From assembly GCA_015064205.1 (NCBI GenBank), contig SVSR01000001.1, positions 1-55,839 on the forward strand: a stretch of DNA of 55,839 bases, given 5' to 3'. A program made the translations under genes and the position numbers. The notes below the pieces were generated by a model, which saw only the letters and a list, made by a program, of their open reading frames with translations, had not been told where the DNA came from and did not search any database. Positions 7,154-15,947 of this stretch are shown here, in pieces. Source of the stretch: Oscillospiraceae bacterium (GTDB lineage: Bacteria > Bacillota > Clostridia > Oscillospirales > CAG-272). How positions within the stretch are numbered: position 1 is the first letter of the stretch; each line of letters opens with the position of its first letter.

Positions 7154-7897
7154 ATGATACACTCAATTTTACTTATCGGACAGTCAAATATGGGCGGGCG
7201 AGGCTTTAAAGAAGAGGTAGAGCCCATTGTAAACAAAAAGCTTTTCGTTTTGCGTAACGGACGTTGGCGTGCTATGTACGTGCCGGTCAATCCCGACAGA
7301 GTAACCTCAGGCATAAACCTTGCCGAGAGCTTTGCTGACTTATATGCAAAGGAAAAGGACGTTGAAGTTGGACTTATCCCCTGTGCAGACGGCGGTTCAA
7401 GCCTTGATCAGTGGTGTGTCGGCGGACTTCTTTTCGACCATGCCTGCTATCAGGCAGAGCTTGCATCACGTACTTCCACGATCGCGGCAGTTTTATGGCA
7501 TCAGGGAGAGTCGGACACAACAGGTGCGCTCTATCCGCATTATGAGAAGAAGCTGACGAAGATATTTAATGCGCTCAGAGATAAGCTTGATCTTTATGAT
7601 GTACCGTTTTTAGTCGGCGGACTCGGCGATTACCTGCCTAAATATTATGGCCACGACAACTATAAGCGCGTTAACGAAGCGCTTGTGACTATGGCAGAAA
7701 AGGACCCTATGATAGGCTTTGTTCCGGCGGACGGACTTGTTTCCAACCCCGACAATCTTCATTTTTCCGCACCCTCTCTGCGCGAGTTCGGCGTGCGCTA
7801 TTACAATGAATTTTTAAAGCTTGAAGACAAAAACAAGATTTTTGTGGAAAAACCGAAGCTTGACGACGCTATACGTACAGATATTGAAGAGCTTTGA
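7154..7897 (+). CDS. SGNH/CE6-type carbohydrate O-acetylesterase
   Basis: The fold and motifs fit the sialate O-acetylesterase / acetylxylan esterase (DUF303) group. GQSNM carries nucleophile Ser11, GGSSLDQW follows, WHQGESD near 114-120 is the family hallmark, and DNLHFS near 200 supplies the Asp/His pair. There is no signal peptide, so it works in the cytosol, presumably removing acetyl groups from an imported acylated sugar. AAGGAGG precedes the start. It sits between two amidohydrolase genes in one transcription unit, and a sialidase-like propeller lies 2 kb upstream, which makes an acetylated acidic sugar a reasonable but unproven substrate. Confidence 0.85.
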   Translation: MIHSILLIGQSNMGGRGFKEEVEPIVNKKLFVLRNGRWRAMYVPVNPDRVTSGINLAESFADLYAKEKDVEVGLIPCADGGSSLDQWCVGGLLFDHACYQAELASRTSTIAAVLWHQGESDTTGALYPHYEKKLTKIFNALRDKLDLYDVPFLVGGLGDYLPKYYGHDNYKRVNEALVTMAEKDPMIGFVPADGLVSNPDNLHFSAPSLREFGVRYYNEFLKLEDKNKIFVEKPKLDDAIRTDIEEL

Positions 7898-7930
7898 TGG
7901 CAAATGATATAATACAAAGGGGTTGCAGCT

Positions 7931-9616
7931 ATGAAAATAATTGATATGCATGTTCACCACGGGTTTGCTCCCGAGGACAGCAGTGCTCCCGGAATACTTG
8001 AAAATTTTGAAAAAGCCGGCATATGGGGCGGATGCGTTTTCTCGTCTCCTCCCGAAGGCAGATGGTCAAACGGCAAGGTGTTTGAAGAGCGTTTGAATGA
8101 AACTTTTGAAGTTGTGTCGCAGAACAGAGAGCGACTTTTCCCCATTCTCTGGATACATCCATATGAAGAGAATATTTTTGATAAGATAGACATAGCAATA
8201 GAGCGCGGTATTGACGGCTTTAAGATAATCTGCAAGGACTTTTACGTTTATGAAGAAAAGAGCATAGAGGTACTTAAGTACATAGCGGCACGTAACAAGC
8301 CGGTTATCTTCCATACAGGTATACTTTGGTCGGCTGATGTTGCTTCCAAGTATAACAGACCGCTTCACTGGGAAGCGCTTCTCAGCATAAAGGGGCTTCG
8401 TTTCTCTATGGGACATTGTTCGTGGCCGTGGGTGGATGAGTGCATTGCGCTTTACGGAGAATTTATGAATGCGCTTTCAAAGCGTGATGATACGGCTGAA
8501 ATGTTTCTTGACTTAACGCCCGGCACACCCGAGATATACAGAGAAGAGCTTTTGACAAAAATCTTTACTGTTGGCTATGATTTTGGTAACAATCTTCTCT
8601 TTGGTACAGACTCAAATGCTGTAAATTACAGCTCGTCCTGGGCAACTCACTGGCTTGATATTGACCGTAAAATAATGGATAAACTCGGTGTATCAAAGGC
8701 TGTTCGCGAGAATATGTATTATAACAATCTTATGAGATTTCTCGGTAAGAGCGAAAGTAATATTGAGCACCTGAGCCCGACAACTGACGACTCAAATGCG
8801 TGGACGCCTTATAGCGACAAGGTGAATGAAGTAATAGAATACTGGTACAACAAGCTTGATTTCCCGAAGGAATATGACGGCAAATTCAAGAAAGCGCTTG
8901 CAAAGTATCATATTTCCGATGCGATCACAATAGAGAATTATGACAGAAGTCAGGAAGACGGCGAGAGAAATCTGCTTTCATATCTGTTCATGTGCGAAGC
9001 GCTTAAAGAAAAGTATGAAGAAAAGGGTATTGATACCGGAATACTTTATGATACGCTCAGCGACATTGTTATCTGGACAAATAAATGGAGTGACATCAAG
9101 GGAGAACTTTATCTGGGCGAGCTTTCCTGGCTTAAAAAGCATCTTAGTATGAATTTGTTCAAGCTTGGCAGACTTCAGTTCTGTTTCGGCAAGGCCGGAA
9201 GAGATATTCCGGATGTTGGTGTTAAAGAGGGCGACGAGATATTGGAAGTACATATTCCTCAGTCGGGACCGCTTTCTGAGGAAGAGTGCAGAAAATCATT
9301 TGACCTTGCAAGAAAGTTCTTTGCAAAATATTATCCCGAATACAACTACAAATGCTTTACCTGTCATTCGTGGCTTCTTGACCCCACACTTGAAGAAATG
9401 CTTGGCGAAAACAGCAACATAATAAAGTTTGCCAAAATGTTTACTCGCACATACAATCAGGAGTCAGATGATATTATCAGATACGTCTTCGGATGGAACC
9501 ATACAAGACGTCAGGTGAAGGATCTTTATGCATCAACATCGCTTGCAGAGAAGGTTCGCACAAGGGCCCTTTCGGGCGGTAAATTCTATGCAACGTATGG
9601 GTATATCAAAAAATAA
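7931..9616 (+). CDS. Fusion: amidohydrolase-2 domain + GNAT-like acyltransferase domain
   Basis: The first 280 or so residues form an amidohydrolase barrel: DMHVHH (His7, His9), IFHTGIL near 125, MGHCSWP near 162 and FGTDSN near 225. After an Asp/Thr-rich linker, residues about 285-561 resemble the two-part acyltransferase-like proteins known as NAT_N plus GNAT_C, with LYLGELSWLKKHL, FCFGKAG, VHIPQSGPLS and the FTCHSWLLDP motif in order. I recognise this second part from memory of the family, not from a search. The fusion could couple hydrolysis of an amide or ester to transfer of an acyl group, or serve as a bifunctional scaffold. At 561 aa it is about twice the size of either family alone. 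The start has GGGGTTG upstream. Confidence 0.75.
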   Translation: MKIIDMHVHHGFAPEDSSAPGILENFEKAGIWGGCVFSSPPEGRWSNGKVFEERLNETFEVVSQNRERLFPILWIHPYEENIFDKIDIAIERGIDGFKIICKDFYVYEEKSIEVLKYIAARNKPVIFHTGILWSADVASKYNRPLHWEALLSIKGLRFSMGHCSWPWVDECIALYGEFMNALSKRDDTAEMFLDLTPGTPEIYREELLTKIFTVGYDFGNNLLFGTDSNAVNYSSSWATHWLDIDRKIMDKLGVSKAVRENMYYNNLMRFLGKSESNIEHLSPTTDDSNAWTPYSDKVNEVIEYWYNKLDFPKEYDGKFKKALAKYHISDAITIENYDRSQEDGERNLLSYLFMCEALKEKYEEKGIDTGILYDTLSDIVIWTNKWSDIKGELYLGELSWLKKHLSMNLFKLGRLQFCFGKAGRDIPDVGVKEGDEILEVHIPQSGPLSEEECRKSFDLARKFFAKYYPEYNYKCFTCHSWLLDPTLEEMLGENSNIIKFAKMFTRTYNQESDDIIRYVFGWNHTRRQVKDLYASTSLAEKVRTRALSGGKFYATYGYIKK

Positions 9617-9643
9617 ATAATAATTTAATGGAGAACGCAAACG

Positions 9644-10978
9644 ATGGGAAAATTCGATGCGGCTGTTGAAAAATACAGGGAGCTTATAAAGGCGACACAC
9701 GACTACATATGGGCAAACCCCGAAACGGGTTACAGAGAGATAAAAACCTCTGCATATATGGAAGAAGCTTTTGAAAAGCTTGGCTACGATATTGTAAGAG
9801 CAGGTGATATTCCGGGCTTTTACACCGTTCTTGATACGGGCAGGGAGGGCCCTGAGGTTCTCGTTCTTGCTGAGCTTGACTCGCTTATATGCTCTGAGCA
9901 TCCCGATGCAGACCCTGAAACGGGAGCGGTACACTGTTGCGGACACCATGCGCAGTGCGCGGCACTTGTCGGTCTTGCGGCAGCACTTAAGGAACCGGGA
10001 GTTCTCGACTCCCTCTCGGGAAGAATACGTCTTTGTGCAGTTCCGGCAGAAGAACTTATTGAAATAGAATACCGTAAAGAACTCATGAAAGAGGGAAAAA
10101 TCCGTTATTTCGGCGGCAAATCCGAGTTCTTATACAGAGGTTATTTTGACGGTGTTGATATTGCGTTTATGGTGCATACCTCACCACTCGGCAACGGAAT
10201 TACGATCAGGCGTGGCGCTGTAGGCTGTGTTGCAAAGCGCGTTGTGTACAAAGGCGTATCGTCACACGCAGGCGGCAGTCCGTGGAACGGTTGCAACGCA
10301 CTTTACGCAGCAACGCTCGGGCTTCAGGCGATAAATTCCATCCGCGAGACCTTTAAGGAACAGGATATAATCCGTGTACATCCTATTATCACGCAGGGTG
10401 GAGGCGCGGTTAATGCGATACCCGACAACGTAATAATCGAAAGCTATGTCCGCGGCAACAGCTTTGAAGCAATACGTGAAGCGAATCAGAGGGTAAACCG
10501 TGCGCTTTGCGGTGCGGCGCTCTCTCTTGGCGCCAACATTGATATTCAGGATAATCCCGGGTATGCACCGCTTGTAAACAGTGACGGTATGATGCAGCTT
10601 GCATATGATGCAGGTATGAATCTTGAGGGCATACCCGTAACCAAGACCGAGGATATAGGCTCGGGAAGCACGGATATGGGCGACCTTTCCTCACTTATGC
10701 CTGCGATTCATCCTAACATTTCGGGAGCACAGGGCAAAAGTCACGGCTCGGATTACCGTATAAGAGATATTGAACTTGCTTGTGTCACCTCGGCTAAATG
10801 GCAGCTTGAAATGCTTGTGCTTATGCTTGGTAATAATGCTGTAAGAGCAAAAGAGATAATTTCTGAGTTCAAGCCTGCTTTTGCAAGCAAGGAAAAATAT
10901 TTCAATTACATAGATAGTTTTAATTCAAACGGCGACCGTATTACTTATACAGACGGCTCAGCAAATGTGCGTCTTTAA
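9644..10978 (+). CDS. M20-family metal-dependent amidohydrolase (AbgB/aminoacylase-like)
   Basis: This is a zinc peptidase-fold enzyme that hydrolyses N-acyl or amide bonds of amino-acid conjugates. ELDSL and HCCGHHAQC near residue 100 are the M20D metal and dimer-interface region, PAEE near 140 carries the general base, and SSHAGGSPWNG near 203-213 and QGKSHGSDYR near the C-terminus complete the site. Length (444) fits AbgB-like proteins. It ends the 6.3-11.0 kb unit and is followed by a 15-bp-stem terminator. With the two amidohydrolases and the esterase it extends the hydrolytic theme of this segment. It is cytosolic; the substrate is unknown. Confidence 0.87.
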   Translation: MGKFDAAVEKYRELIKATHDYIWANPETGYREIKTSAYMEEAFEKLGYDIVRAGDIPGFYTVLDTGREGPEVLVLAELDSLICSEHPDADPETGAVHCCGHHAQCAALVGLAAALKEPGVLDSLSGRIRLCAVPAEELIEIEYRKELMKEGKIRYFGGKSEFLYRGYFDGVDIAFMVHTSPLGNGITIRRGAVGCVAKRVVYKGVSSHAGGSPWNGCNALYAATLGLQAINSIRETFKEQDIIRVHPIITQGGGAVNAIPDNVIIESYVRGNSFEAIREANQRVNRALCGAALSLGANIDIQDNPGYAPLVNSDGMMQLAYDAGMNLEGIPVTKTEDIGSGSTDMGDLSSLMPAIHPNISGAQGKSHGSDYRIRDIELACVTSAKWQLEMLVLMLGNNAVRAKEIISEFKPAFASKEKYFNYIDSFNSNGDRITYTDGSANVRL

Positions 10979-10992
10979 AATCAAATAGCTAT

Positions 10993-11026
10993 AAAACGGC
11001 AGATTTCTTTTGAAATCTGCCGTTTT
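10993..11026 (+). terminator. Terminator of the hydrolase cluster
   Basis: Perfect 15-bp stem AAAACGGCAGATTTC / GAAATCTGCCGTTTT with a TTTT loop, followed by GTTG. Confidence 0.9.
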
Positions 11027-11133
11027 GTTGTTACGTAGAGAGGGCTGTTTGTGAAAATTATGGCAATAAAATAAAAAAACGCCTTTTTTATTTGTATGTA
11101 TGGGAAAAAAGGTGTAAAAAATCGGGAAAGTCA

Positions 11134-11162
11134 TTGACTTTTATAGTGTTGTAGTATATAAT
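11134..11162 (+). promoter_or_regulatory. Promoter of the sugar-catabolic operon
   Basis: TTGACT (11134-11139), 17-bp spacer, TATAAT (11157-11162). The next five genes follow with gaps of 4-33 bp, so one transcript to 16631 is likely. Confidence 0.75.
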
Positions 11163-11198
11163 TTTAGTAGTAATTGTAAAGTGAGGAAGTGTGTTACA

Positions 11199-11903
11199 AT
11201 GTATAAAAATCTGAAAATTAAGCCGCCTTTCTTTGAGGTTGGCCCCAAAGCATTCCTTTATGGAGAAAAAATGCTTAAGCTCGCTCAGGTTATCGACAAA
11301 ACTGCGATGAAGTATGACGTTGATGTTATCGTAACTCCGCAGTATACCGATATCAAGCTTCTTGCTGATAACACAGAAAGAATTCTTGTGTTCGCTCAGC
11401 ATATGGACTACCTTCCTGTCGGAAGAGGACTCGGAAGCGTGCTTCCCGAAGCTGTTAAGGCGGCGGGTGCTGTCGGCGTAATGCTTAACCATGCTGAAAA
11501 GCCTCTTACAATGGAAGAGATCGAAAAGACTATCAAGCGTGCTGATGAAGTTGAGCTTGGTACTATCGTTTGCGCAAATACCGTTGAAGACGTTAAGGCT
11601 ATTGCCAAAATGTCGCCTAACCTTATCGTTGCTGAGCCGACCGACCTTATCGGAACAGGTCAGACGAGCGACAGCAACTACGTTATCGAAACTATAAAGA
11701 CCGTTCGTGAAATAAACCCCGATATTATGGTGCTTCAGGGCGCAGGTATCTCAAACGGTAACGACGTTTACAATACCATTAAGCTCGGCGCACAGGCAAC
11801 GGGCTCAACAAGCGGTATTATTAAGGCTGATGATCCTTACGCTATGGTAGAGGAAATGCTCTACAATCTCCGTAAGGCATGGGACGAAGTAAACGGGAGG
11901 TAA
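11199..11903 (+). CDS. Archaeal-type triose-phosphate isomerase family enzyme
   Basis: The 234-aa protein is clearly TIM-like in the short (archaeal-type) form: catalytic Lys17 (VGPKAFLYG), His68 (FAQHMD), Glu146 (VAEPTDLIGTG) and the phosphate loop GAGISNGNDV are all present. It should interconvert DHAP and glyceraldehyde-3-P or close analogues. I chose the ATG at 11199 because TGAGGAAG lies 8 nt before it; an in-frame GTG at 11181 has no ribosome site. It leads an operon with a TalC-type aldolase, so it may process the trioses released there. A dedicated paralogue for a modified triose is possible. Confidence 0.85.
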   Translation: MYKNLKIKPPFFEVGPKAFLYGEKMLKLAQVIDKTAMKYDVDVIVTPQYTDIKLLADNTERILVFAQHMDYLPVGRGLGSVLPEAVKAAGAVGVMLNHAEKPLTMEEIEKTIKRADEVELGTIVCANTVEDVKAIAKMSPNLIVAEPTDLIGTGQTSDSNYVIETIKTVREINPDIMVLQGAGISNGNDVYNTIKLGAQATGSTSGIIKADDPYAMVEEMLYNLRKAWDEVNGR

Positions 11904-11909
11904 GCTTTT

Positions 11910-12506
11910 ATGAATAAGGAAGCGTTACTTCGTGCAAAAGAAGCTTACATAATCGAGTCTGAATGTATAAAGGAAATGGCGGAGCACTTTGACGAAGAAG
12001 TGTTTTCAAAAGCTGTTGAGCTCTTAAAGAATGCACCTCGTATCGGTTCATGCGGATGCGGACACTCGGGCATTATCTGCCAGCATTTTGCTCACCTTAT
12101 GTGCTGTATCGACCAGCCGGCAAGATTTATTTCGCCTGCTGAAGCAGTACACGGCGCTACCGGCTTTTTGCAGGAGGGCGACGTTATGGTGTTTGCATCG
12201 CGCGGCGGGAAGACCAAAGAGCTTTTGCCGATTCTCGACATATGCAAGAAAAAAGGTGTTAAGGTTATTTCCATTACAGAAAATATGGAGTCACCCTTGG
12301 CTCTTGGTGCGGACGTTGTTATCAAGCAGTACGTTAACCGTGAAACAGATAAGTACAACTGCCAGGGAACGACCTCGTCAACATCTCTTGCAGTAATATT
12401 CCACGTTCTTCAGACGGCTCTTATAGAAGAGACCGATTTCAAGAACGAGCAGTTTGCCGTAGTGCATCCCGGCGGTGCAGTTGGCGAAAGATTAAACAGT
12501 AAATAA
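11910..12506 (+). CDS. SIS-domain sugar-phosphate isomerase (KpsF/PHI-like)
   Basis: A single SIS (sugar isomerase) domain of 198 aa: GSCGCGHSGIICQHFAHL forms the phosphate-binding start, VMVFASRGGKTKELLPIL the second phosphate loop, and ISITENMESPLALGADVVI the core strand region. VVHPGGAVGERL at the end is the KpsF/GutQ-type C-terminal signature. There are no CBS domains, so it resembles 6-phospho-3-hexuloisomerase or truncated arabinose-5-P isomerases. In this operon it most likely interconverts an aldose and ketose phosphate made by the FGGY kinase. Its ribosome site (GGGAGG) lies inside the end of the upstream gene. Confidence 0.85.
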   Translation: MNKEALLRAKEAYIIESECIKEMAEHFDEEVFSKAVELLKNAPRIGSCGCGHSGIICQHFAHLMCCIDQPARFISPAEAVHGATGFLQEGDVMVFASRGGKTKELLPILDICKKKGVKVISITENMESPLALGADVVIKQYVNRETDKYNCQGTTSSTSLAVIFHVLQTALIEETDFKNEQFAVVHPGGAVGERLNSK

Positions 12507-12539
12507 TTTAAAACATATAAATTTCAGGAGGATTTTAAA

Positions 12540-13160
12540 ATGGAATTTAAGGTATTTCAGAAGGAACTCGAACTTCAGTCAAGAGGATGGATCCCCACTT
12601 TCCACGATATTTCAAAGGAAATAATGGAAATCGTTAAGGCATCCGGCGTTAAGAACGGTACAGTTGCTATCGCATCTCACCACACAACATGCTCTGTTAT
12701 GGTTCAGGAGTGCTCACACGATATCGACTCTTTTGACCTCGAATATCTCCAGCACGACCTTCTCGACATCATGAGAAAGATGATCCCTGATTTTGCTGAA
12801 GAGCATCAGTACCGTCATCCCGGCCCGATCCACTCACAGTTCGGCAGATACGTAAATGAGCCCGGCGACTACACAAGCATGAACACAGACGGACACCTTC
12901 GCAGTGTATTCTTCGGCAGAAGCGAAACAATGACTATCAAGGACGGTGTTCTTGACGGCGGTGAATTCGCTCACATATACTTCATTGACTGGGACCACGT
13001 ACGTGCTCGCCGCAGACAGGTTAACGTAACAGTTATGGGTACTACTGAGGACGTAGGAGACAGAAAGTGGAACAACGGCGAAGTTATCAACACACTCCGC
13101 AAGTACACAGACGAAGAAAAGGCGTTTGACGTTCACTACACACTTCAGCAGGAGAGATAA
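12540..13160 (+). CDS. Long YjbQ/UPF0047 family protein
   Basis: The core matches YjbQ (secondary thiamine-phosphate synthase family): GTVAIASHHTTCSVMVQE, HLRSVFFGRSETMTIKDG, FIDWDHVRARRRQVNVTVMG. Usual members are about 135-140 aa, while this one has 206, with an extra YRHPGPIHSQFGRYVNEPGD segment in the middle and a C-terminal tail. The thiamine-related activity reported for YjbQ is weak, and operon context suggests another role, perhaps on a sugar phosphate. Codon use is strongly biased (AAG, ATC, CAC, GTA), as in highly expressed genes. CAGGAGG precedes the ATG. The family assignment is firm; the function is open. Confidence 0.85.
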   Translation: MEFKVFQKELELQSRGWIPTFHDISKEIMEIVKASGVKNGTVAIASHHTTCSVMVQECSHDIDSFDLEYLQHDLLDIMRKMIPDFAEEHQYRHPGPIHSQFGRYVNEPGDYTSMNTDGHLRSVFFGRSETMTIKDGVLDGGEFAHIYFIDWDHVRARRRQVNVTVMGTTEDVGDRKWNNGEVINTLRKYTDEEKAFDVHYTLQQER

Positions 13161-13174
13161 TAACGGATAAAGCT

Positions 13175-14581
13175 ATGAAATGTTTGGGAATTGATTTTGG
13201 AACAACGTCGGTCAAGGCCGTACTGTTTGATGAAAAACTGAATGAGATTGCCAATTCTTCAGAGGATTATACCGTTAACGCAAGCGGCAATATAGTAGAG
13301 CTCCCGGGTGAAAAATACTGGGATTTACTTCAAAATGCACTTAAAACAATTAAAGAAAAGTCGGAAGTTGATTGCCTTGCAATCGACACGCAGTGCGAAA
13401 CGCTCATCCTCACGGATGAGGACGGCAACCCCGTACGTGATGCGATAGTCTGGCTTGATAACCGTGCCACAGAAGAGGCGCAGATAATTGAAGAGCATTT
13501 TGGCCGTAAGAAAGTATATGAAATTACGGGCCAGCCGGAGGTTACAGCAACCTGGCCGGCCTGTAAGCTTCTATGGGTAAAGCGTAACGAGCCTGAAGTA
13601 TGGGCAAAGACCAAAAAAATCTTTTTACTCGAAGACTATTTACTTTATAAACTCACAGGTAAGTTTGTTACCGAAAAGACACTTCAGTCCTCAACTATCT
13701 ATTTTGATATAAAGGGCAGCTCATGGTGGGGCGAAATGCTCGACTTTATCGGAGTTGGCGAAGACAAACTCCCCGCGCTTCTTGACAGCGGTGTGCTTGT
13801 CGGCGAGTATGACGGTATCAAGGTTGTAACATCTGCTATGGACCAGGTTGCAGGAGCAATTGGCGCGGGCGTTATCAAAAAGGGCGTTGTCAGCGAAATG
13901 ACGGGAACCACTATGGCGATATACGTACCGACCGACAGCGTGCCTGCTTTTGACAAAGACAGCTTTGTGCCTTGCCACTACAGCTTTGACGGCAGTTATG
14001 CACTTCTTTCCTGGAGCCCGACGGCAGGAATGGCGCTCAAGTGGTTCAGAGAAGCATTTTTAAAGGAAGTGTCCTTTAAGGACCTTGACGTTATGGCAGA
14101 AAAGATCGCTATCGGTTCTGACGGAGTAACGTTCCTTCCGTACCTTTGCGGCTCAACGATGCCTAAATATAATCCGGATGCAAGGGGAAGCTTTACAGGG
14201 CTTACCGCTGAGCATACGGCTGCGCACTTTGTAAGAAGTATTATGGAATCTGTAACGTGTATGCTCAAGAGTAATCTTGATTATCTCGGTGTTGACGTTG
14301 ACGAGATACGCGTTATGGGCGGCGGAGCAAAGAGTCCTTTATGGTGCTCAATGAAGGCCGATCTGACAGGCAAGCGTTTGCTTACTCTCAAGAATAAGGA
14401 AACGGCGTGTCTTGGCGCGGCAATACTTGCAGGAGTTGGTGCCGGTGTATTTGAGTCTGTTGAAAAGGCGTGCGAGCTGATACAGACGGATAAACAATAC
14501 ACACCGTCAGGCAGTGATTACACAGGCGTTTATGAAAACTTCAAAAAATATGACAATATACTTAACGTAAGAAAGGGTTAA
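13175..14581 (+). CDS. FGGY-family carbohydrate kinase
   Basis: This 468-aa ATP-dependent sugar kinase has the ASKHA fold. DFGTTSVKAVLFD at 7-19 binds phosphate, DAIVWLDNRA near 88-97 is the family's substrate loop, and VMGGGAKSPLW near 385-395 is the adenosine motif. It is closest in feel to xylulokinase/ribulokinase-type enzymes that phosphorylate ketoses. It is followed 4 bp later by an isomerase of the L-fucose/L-arabinose class, the normal partner that provides the ketose. Sugar identity is not determinable by eye. Confidence 0.9.
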   Translation: MKCLGIDFGTTSVKAVLFDEKLNEIANSSEDYTVNASGNIVELPGEKYWDLLQNALKTIKEKSEVDCLAIDTQCETLILTDEDGNPVRDAIVWLDNRATEEAQIIEEHFGRKKVYEITGQPEVTATWPACKLLWVKRNEPEVWAKTKKIFLLEDYLLYKLTGKFVTEKTLQSSTIYFDIKGSSWWGEMLDFIGVGEDKLPALLDSGVLVGEYDGIKVVTSAMDQVAGAIGAGVIKKGVVSEMTGTTMAIYVPTDSVPAFDKDSFVPCHYSFDGSYALLSWSPTAGMALKWFREAFLKEVSFKDLDVMAEKIAIGSDGVTFLPYLCGSTMPKYNPDARGSFTGLTAEHTAAHFVRSIMESVTCMLKSNLDYLGVDVDEIRVMGGGAKSPLWCSMKADLTGKRLLTLKNKETACLGAAILAGVGAGVFESVEKACELIQTDKQYTPSGSDYTGVYENFKKYDNILNVRKG

Positions 14582-14585
14582 AACT

Positions 14586-15935
14586 ATGATTAAAGCGGCT
14601 TTTGTCGGCTTCGGTGAAGTAAACACACCGGCTGATATAATCATCAAAAAGTGTAAGGATGCAGAAGAGTCCCTCAAAAAGGAAGGCCTTGACCTTATTA
14701 GCGTATACCCCGTAACCGACGACTATGAAGAAAAGGATATAAAGAAGGCTGTTGCTGCTCTCGAAAACAAGTCTTTTGACGTGCTTATCGTTTGCATTGC
14801 AGGCTGGATTCCTACACACGCAGTTGTTAAGGTAACAGAACACTTCCGTAACAAGCCCATGGTACTCTGGGGTCTTTGCGGTTGGGTAGAAGGCGACCGC
14901 CTCGTTACAACTGCTGACCAGGCAGGTACAACTGCTATCAGAAAGACCTTCTATGACCTCGGATACACATTCAAGTATGTATACGATATCGTAGGACTTC
15001 CTTCAAAGACAAAGACAGTTTACAACTATGCAAATGCGGCAGCAGCTGCTGCAAAGCTTCGCCATGCGCGCAGCGGTATGGCAGGTTACCGTGATATGAA
15101 CCTTTACGGTACACAGGTTGACGGACCTTCACTCAAGAGAGAGATCGGCCCCGAAATCGAAACCTTTGAAATGCTTGAGATCGAACAGCGCTATCAAAAG
15201 CTTACAGATGCTGAAATACAGGCTGTTATCGACAAGTGCATGTCAAAGTGGAATTTTGTAAAGCCGGCTAACCCCGAAAGTATGAAGAAAGCGGCAGGCT
15301 ACTATCTTGCAGTTAAGTCCATTTGTGACGAAAGAGGCTATGACGCGATTTCGCTTAAGGACGTTGACGGTATGAAGAAGCTTCTCGGCTTCCCTCCGGC
15401 ACCTATCTTTATGCTTCTTGCTGACGAGGCAGGTCTTTGCACGATCCCTGAAAACGACTCTCTTGGTAACATCACACAGCTTATGGTAAAATACCTCACA
15501 GGTCAGTGTGCATTCTACCTTGAATTCTATGAATTCTTTGAAGACAGAGTGCTCGCAGGTGTTCCTGACTATATTCCTGCTGAAGTTTCGGACGGCGGTA
15601 CAACAGTTATGCCCGCTGCATTCGGTGAACTCTCCGAAGGTATCCTCAACGTAAGCAAGGTTAAGCCCGGTAAGGTAACAATGTGCCGTCTTACATATGA
15701 TGATGGTATGTACTATATGCATATGGTAACAGGTGAGGGCATCACACCCAGAAAGTGGGAAGAAGCAGGATGGACTCAGCCCGCTCCTCAGCTTCCCGGC
15801 CTTGAAATCCTTCTTGATGACGTTGAAAGATTTGCACAGAACGTTATGTGCCAGCACTACATAATTTCTCACGGAGATAATACAGAGGTTATTGAAAATC
15901 TCTGCGATATTCTTGGCATTCAGATAATCAGATAA
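14586..15935 (+). CDS. L-fucose/L-arabinose isomerase-like sugar isomerase
   Basis: The 449-aa protein has the layered architecture of the fucose/arabinose isomerase group: an N-terminal Rossmann part (KAAFVGFGEVN, VLIVCIAGWIPTHAVVKV), a central part with KPMVLWGLCGW, and a C-terminal beta domain ending in the family-like CQHYIISHGDN that supplies a catalytic/metal His. It should isomerise an aldose to a ketose with Mn2+. Length is close to the shorter members of the family. Codon use is highly biased, so strong expression is expected. With the kinase just upstream it gives the first two steps of a sugar pathway. Confidence 0.82.
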   Translation: MIKAAFVGFGEVNTPADIIIKKCKDAEESLKKEGLDLISVYPVTDDYEEKDIKKAVAALENKSFDVLIVCIAGWIPTHAVVKVTEHFRNKPMVLWGLCGWVEGDRLVTTADQAGTTAIRKTFYDLGYTFKYVYDIVGLPSKTKTVYNYANAAAAAAKLRHARSGMAGYRDMNLYGTQVDGPSLKREIGPEIETFEMLEIEQRYQKLTDAEIQAVIDKCMSKWNFVKPANPESMKKAAGYYLAVKSICDERGYDAISLKDVDGMKKLLGFPPAPIFMLLADEAGLCTIPENDSLGNITQLMVKYLTGQCAFYLEFYEFFEDRVLAGVPDYIPAEVSDGGTTVMPAAFGELSEGILNVSKVKPGKVTMCRLTYDDGMYYMHMVTGEGITPRKWEEAGWTQPAPQLPGLEILLDDVERFAQNVMCQHYIISHGDNTEVIENLCDILGIQIIR

Positions 15936-15947
15936 GGGGCCGCAGAC

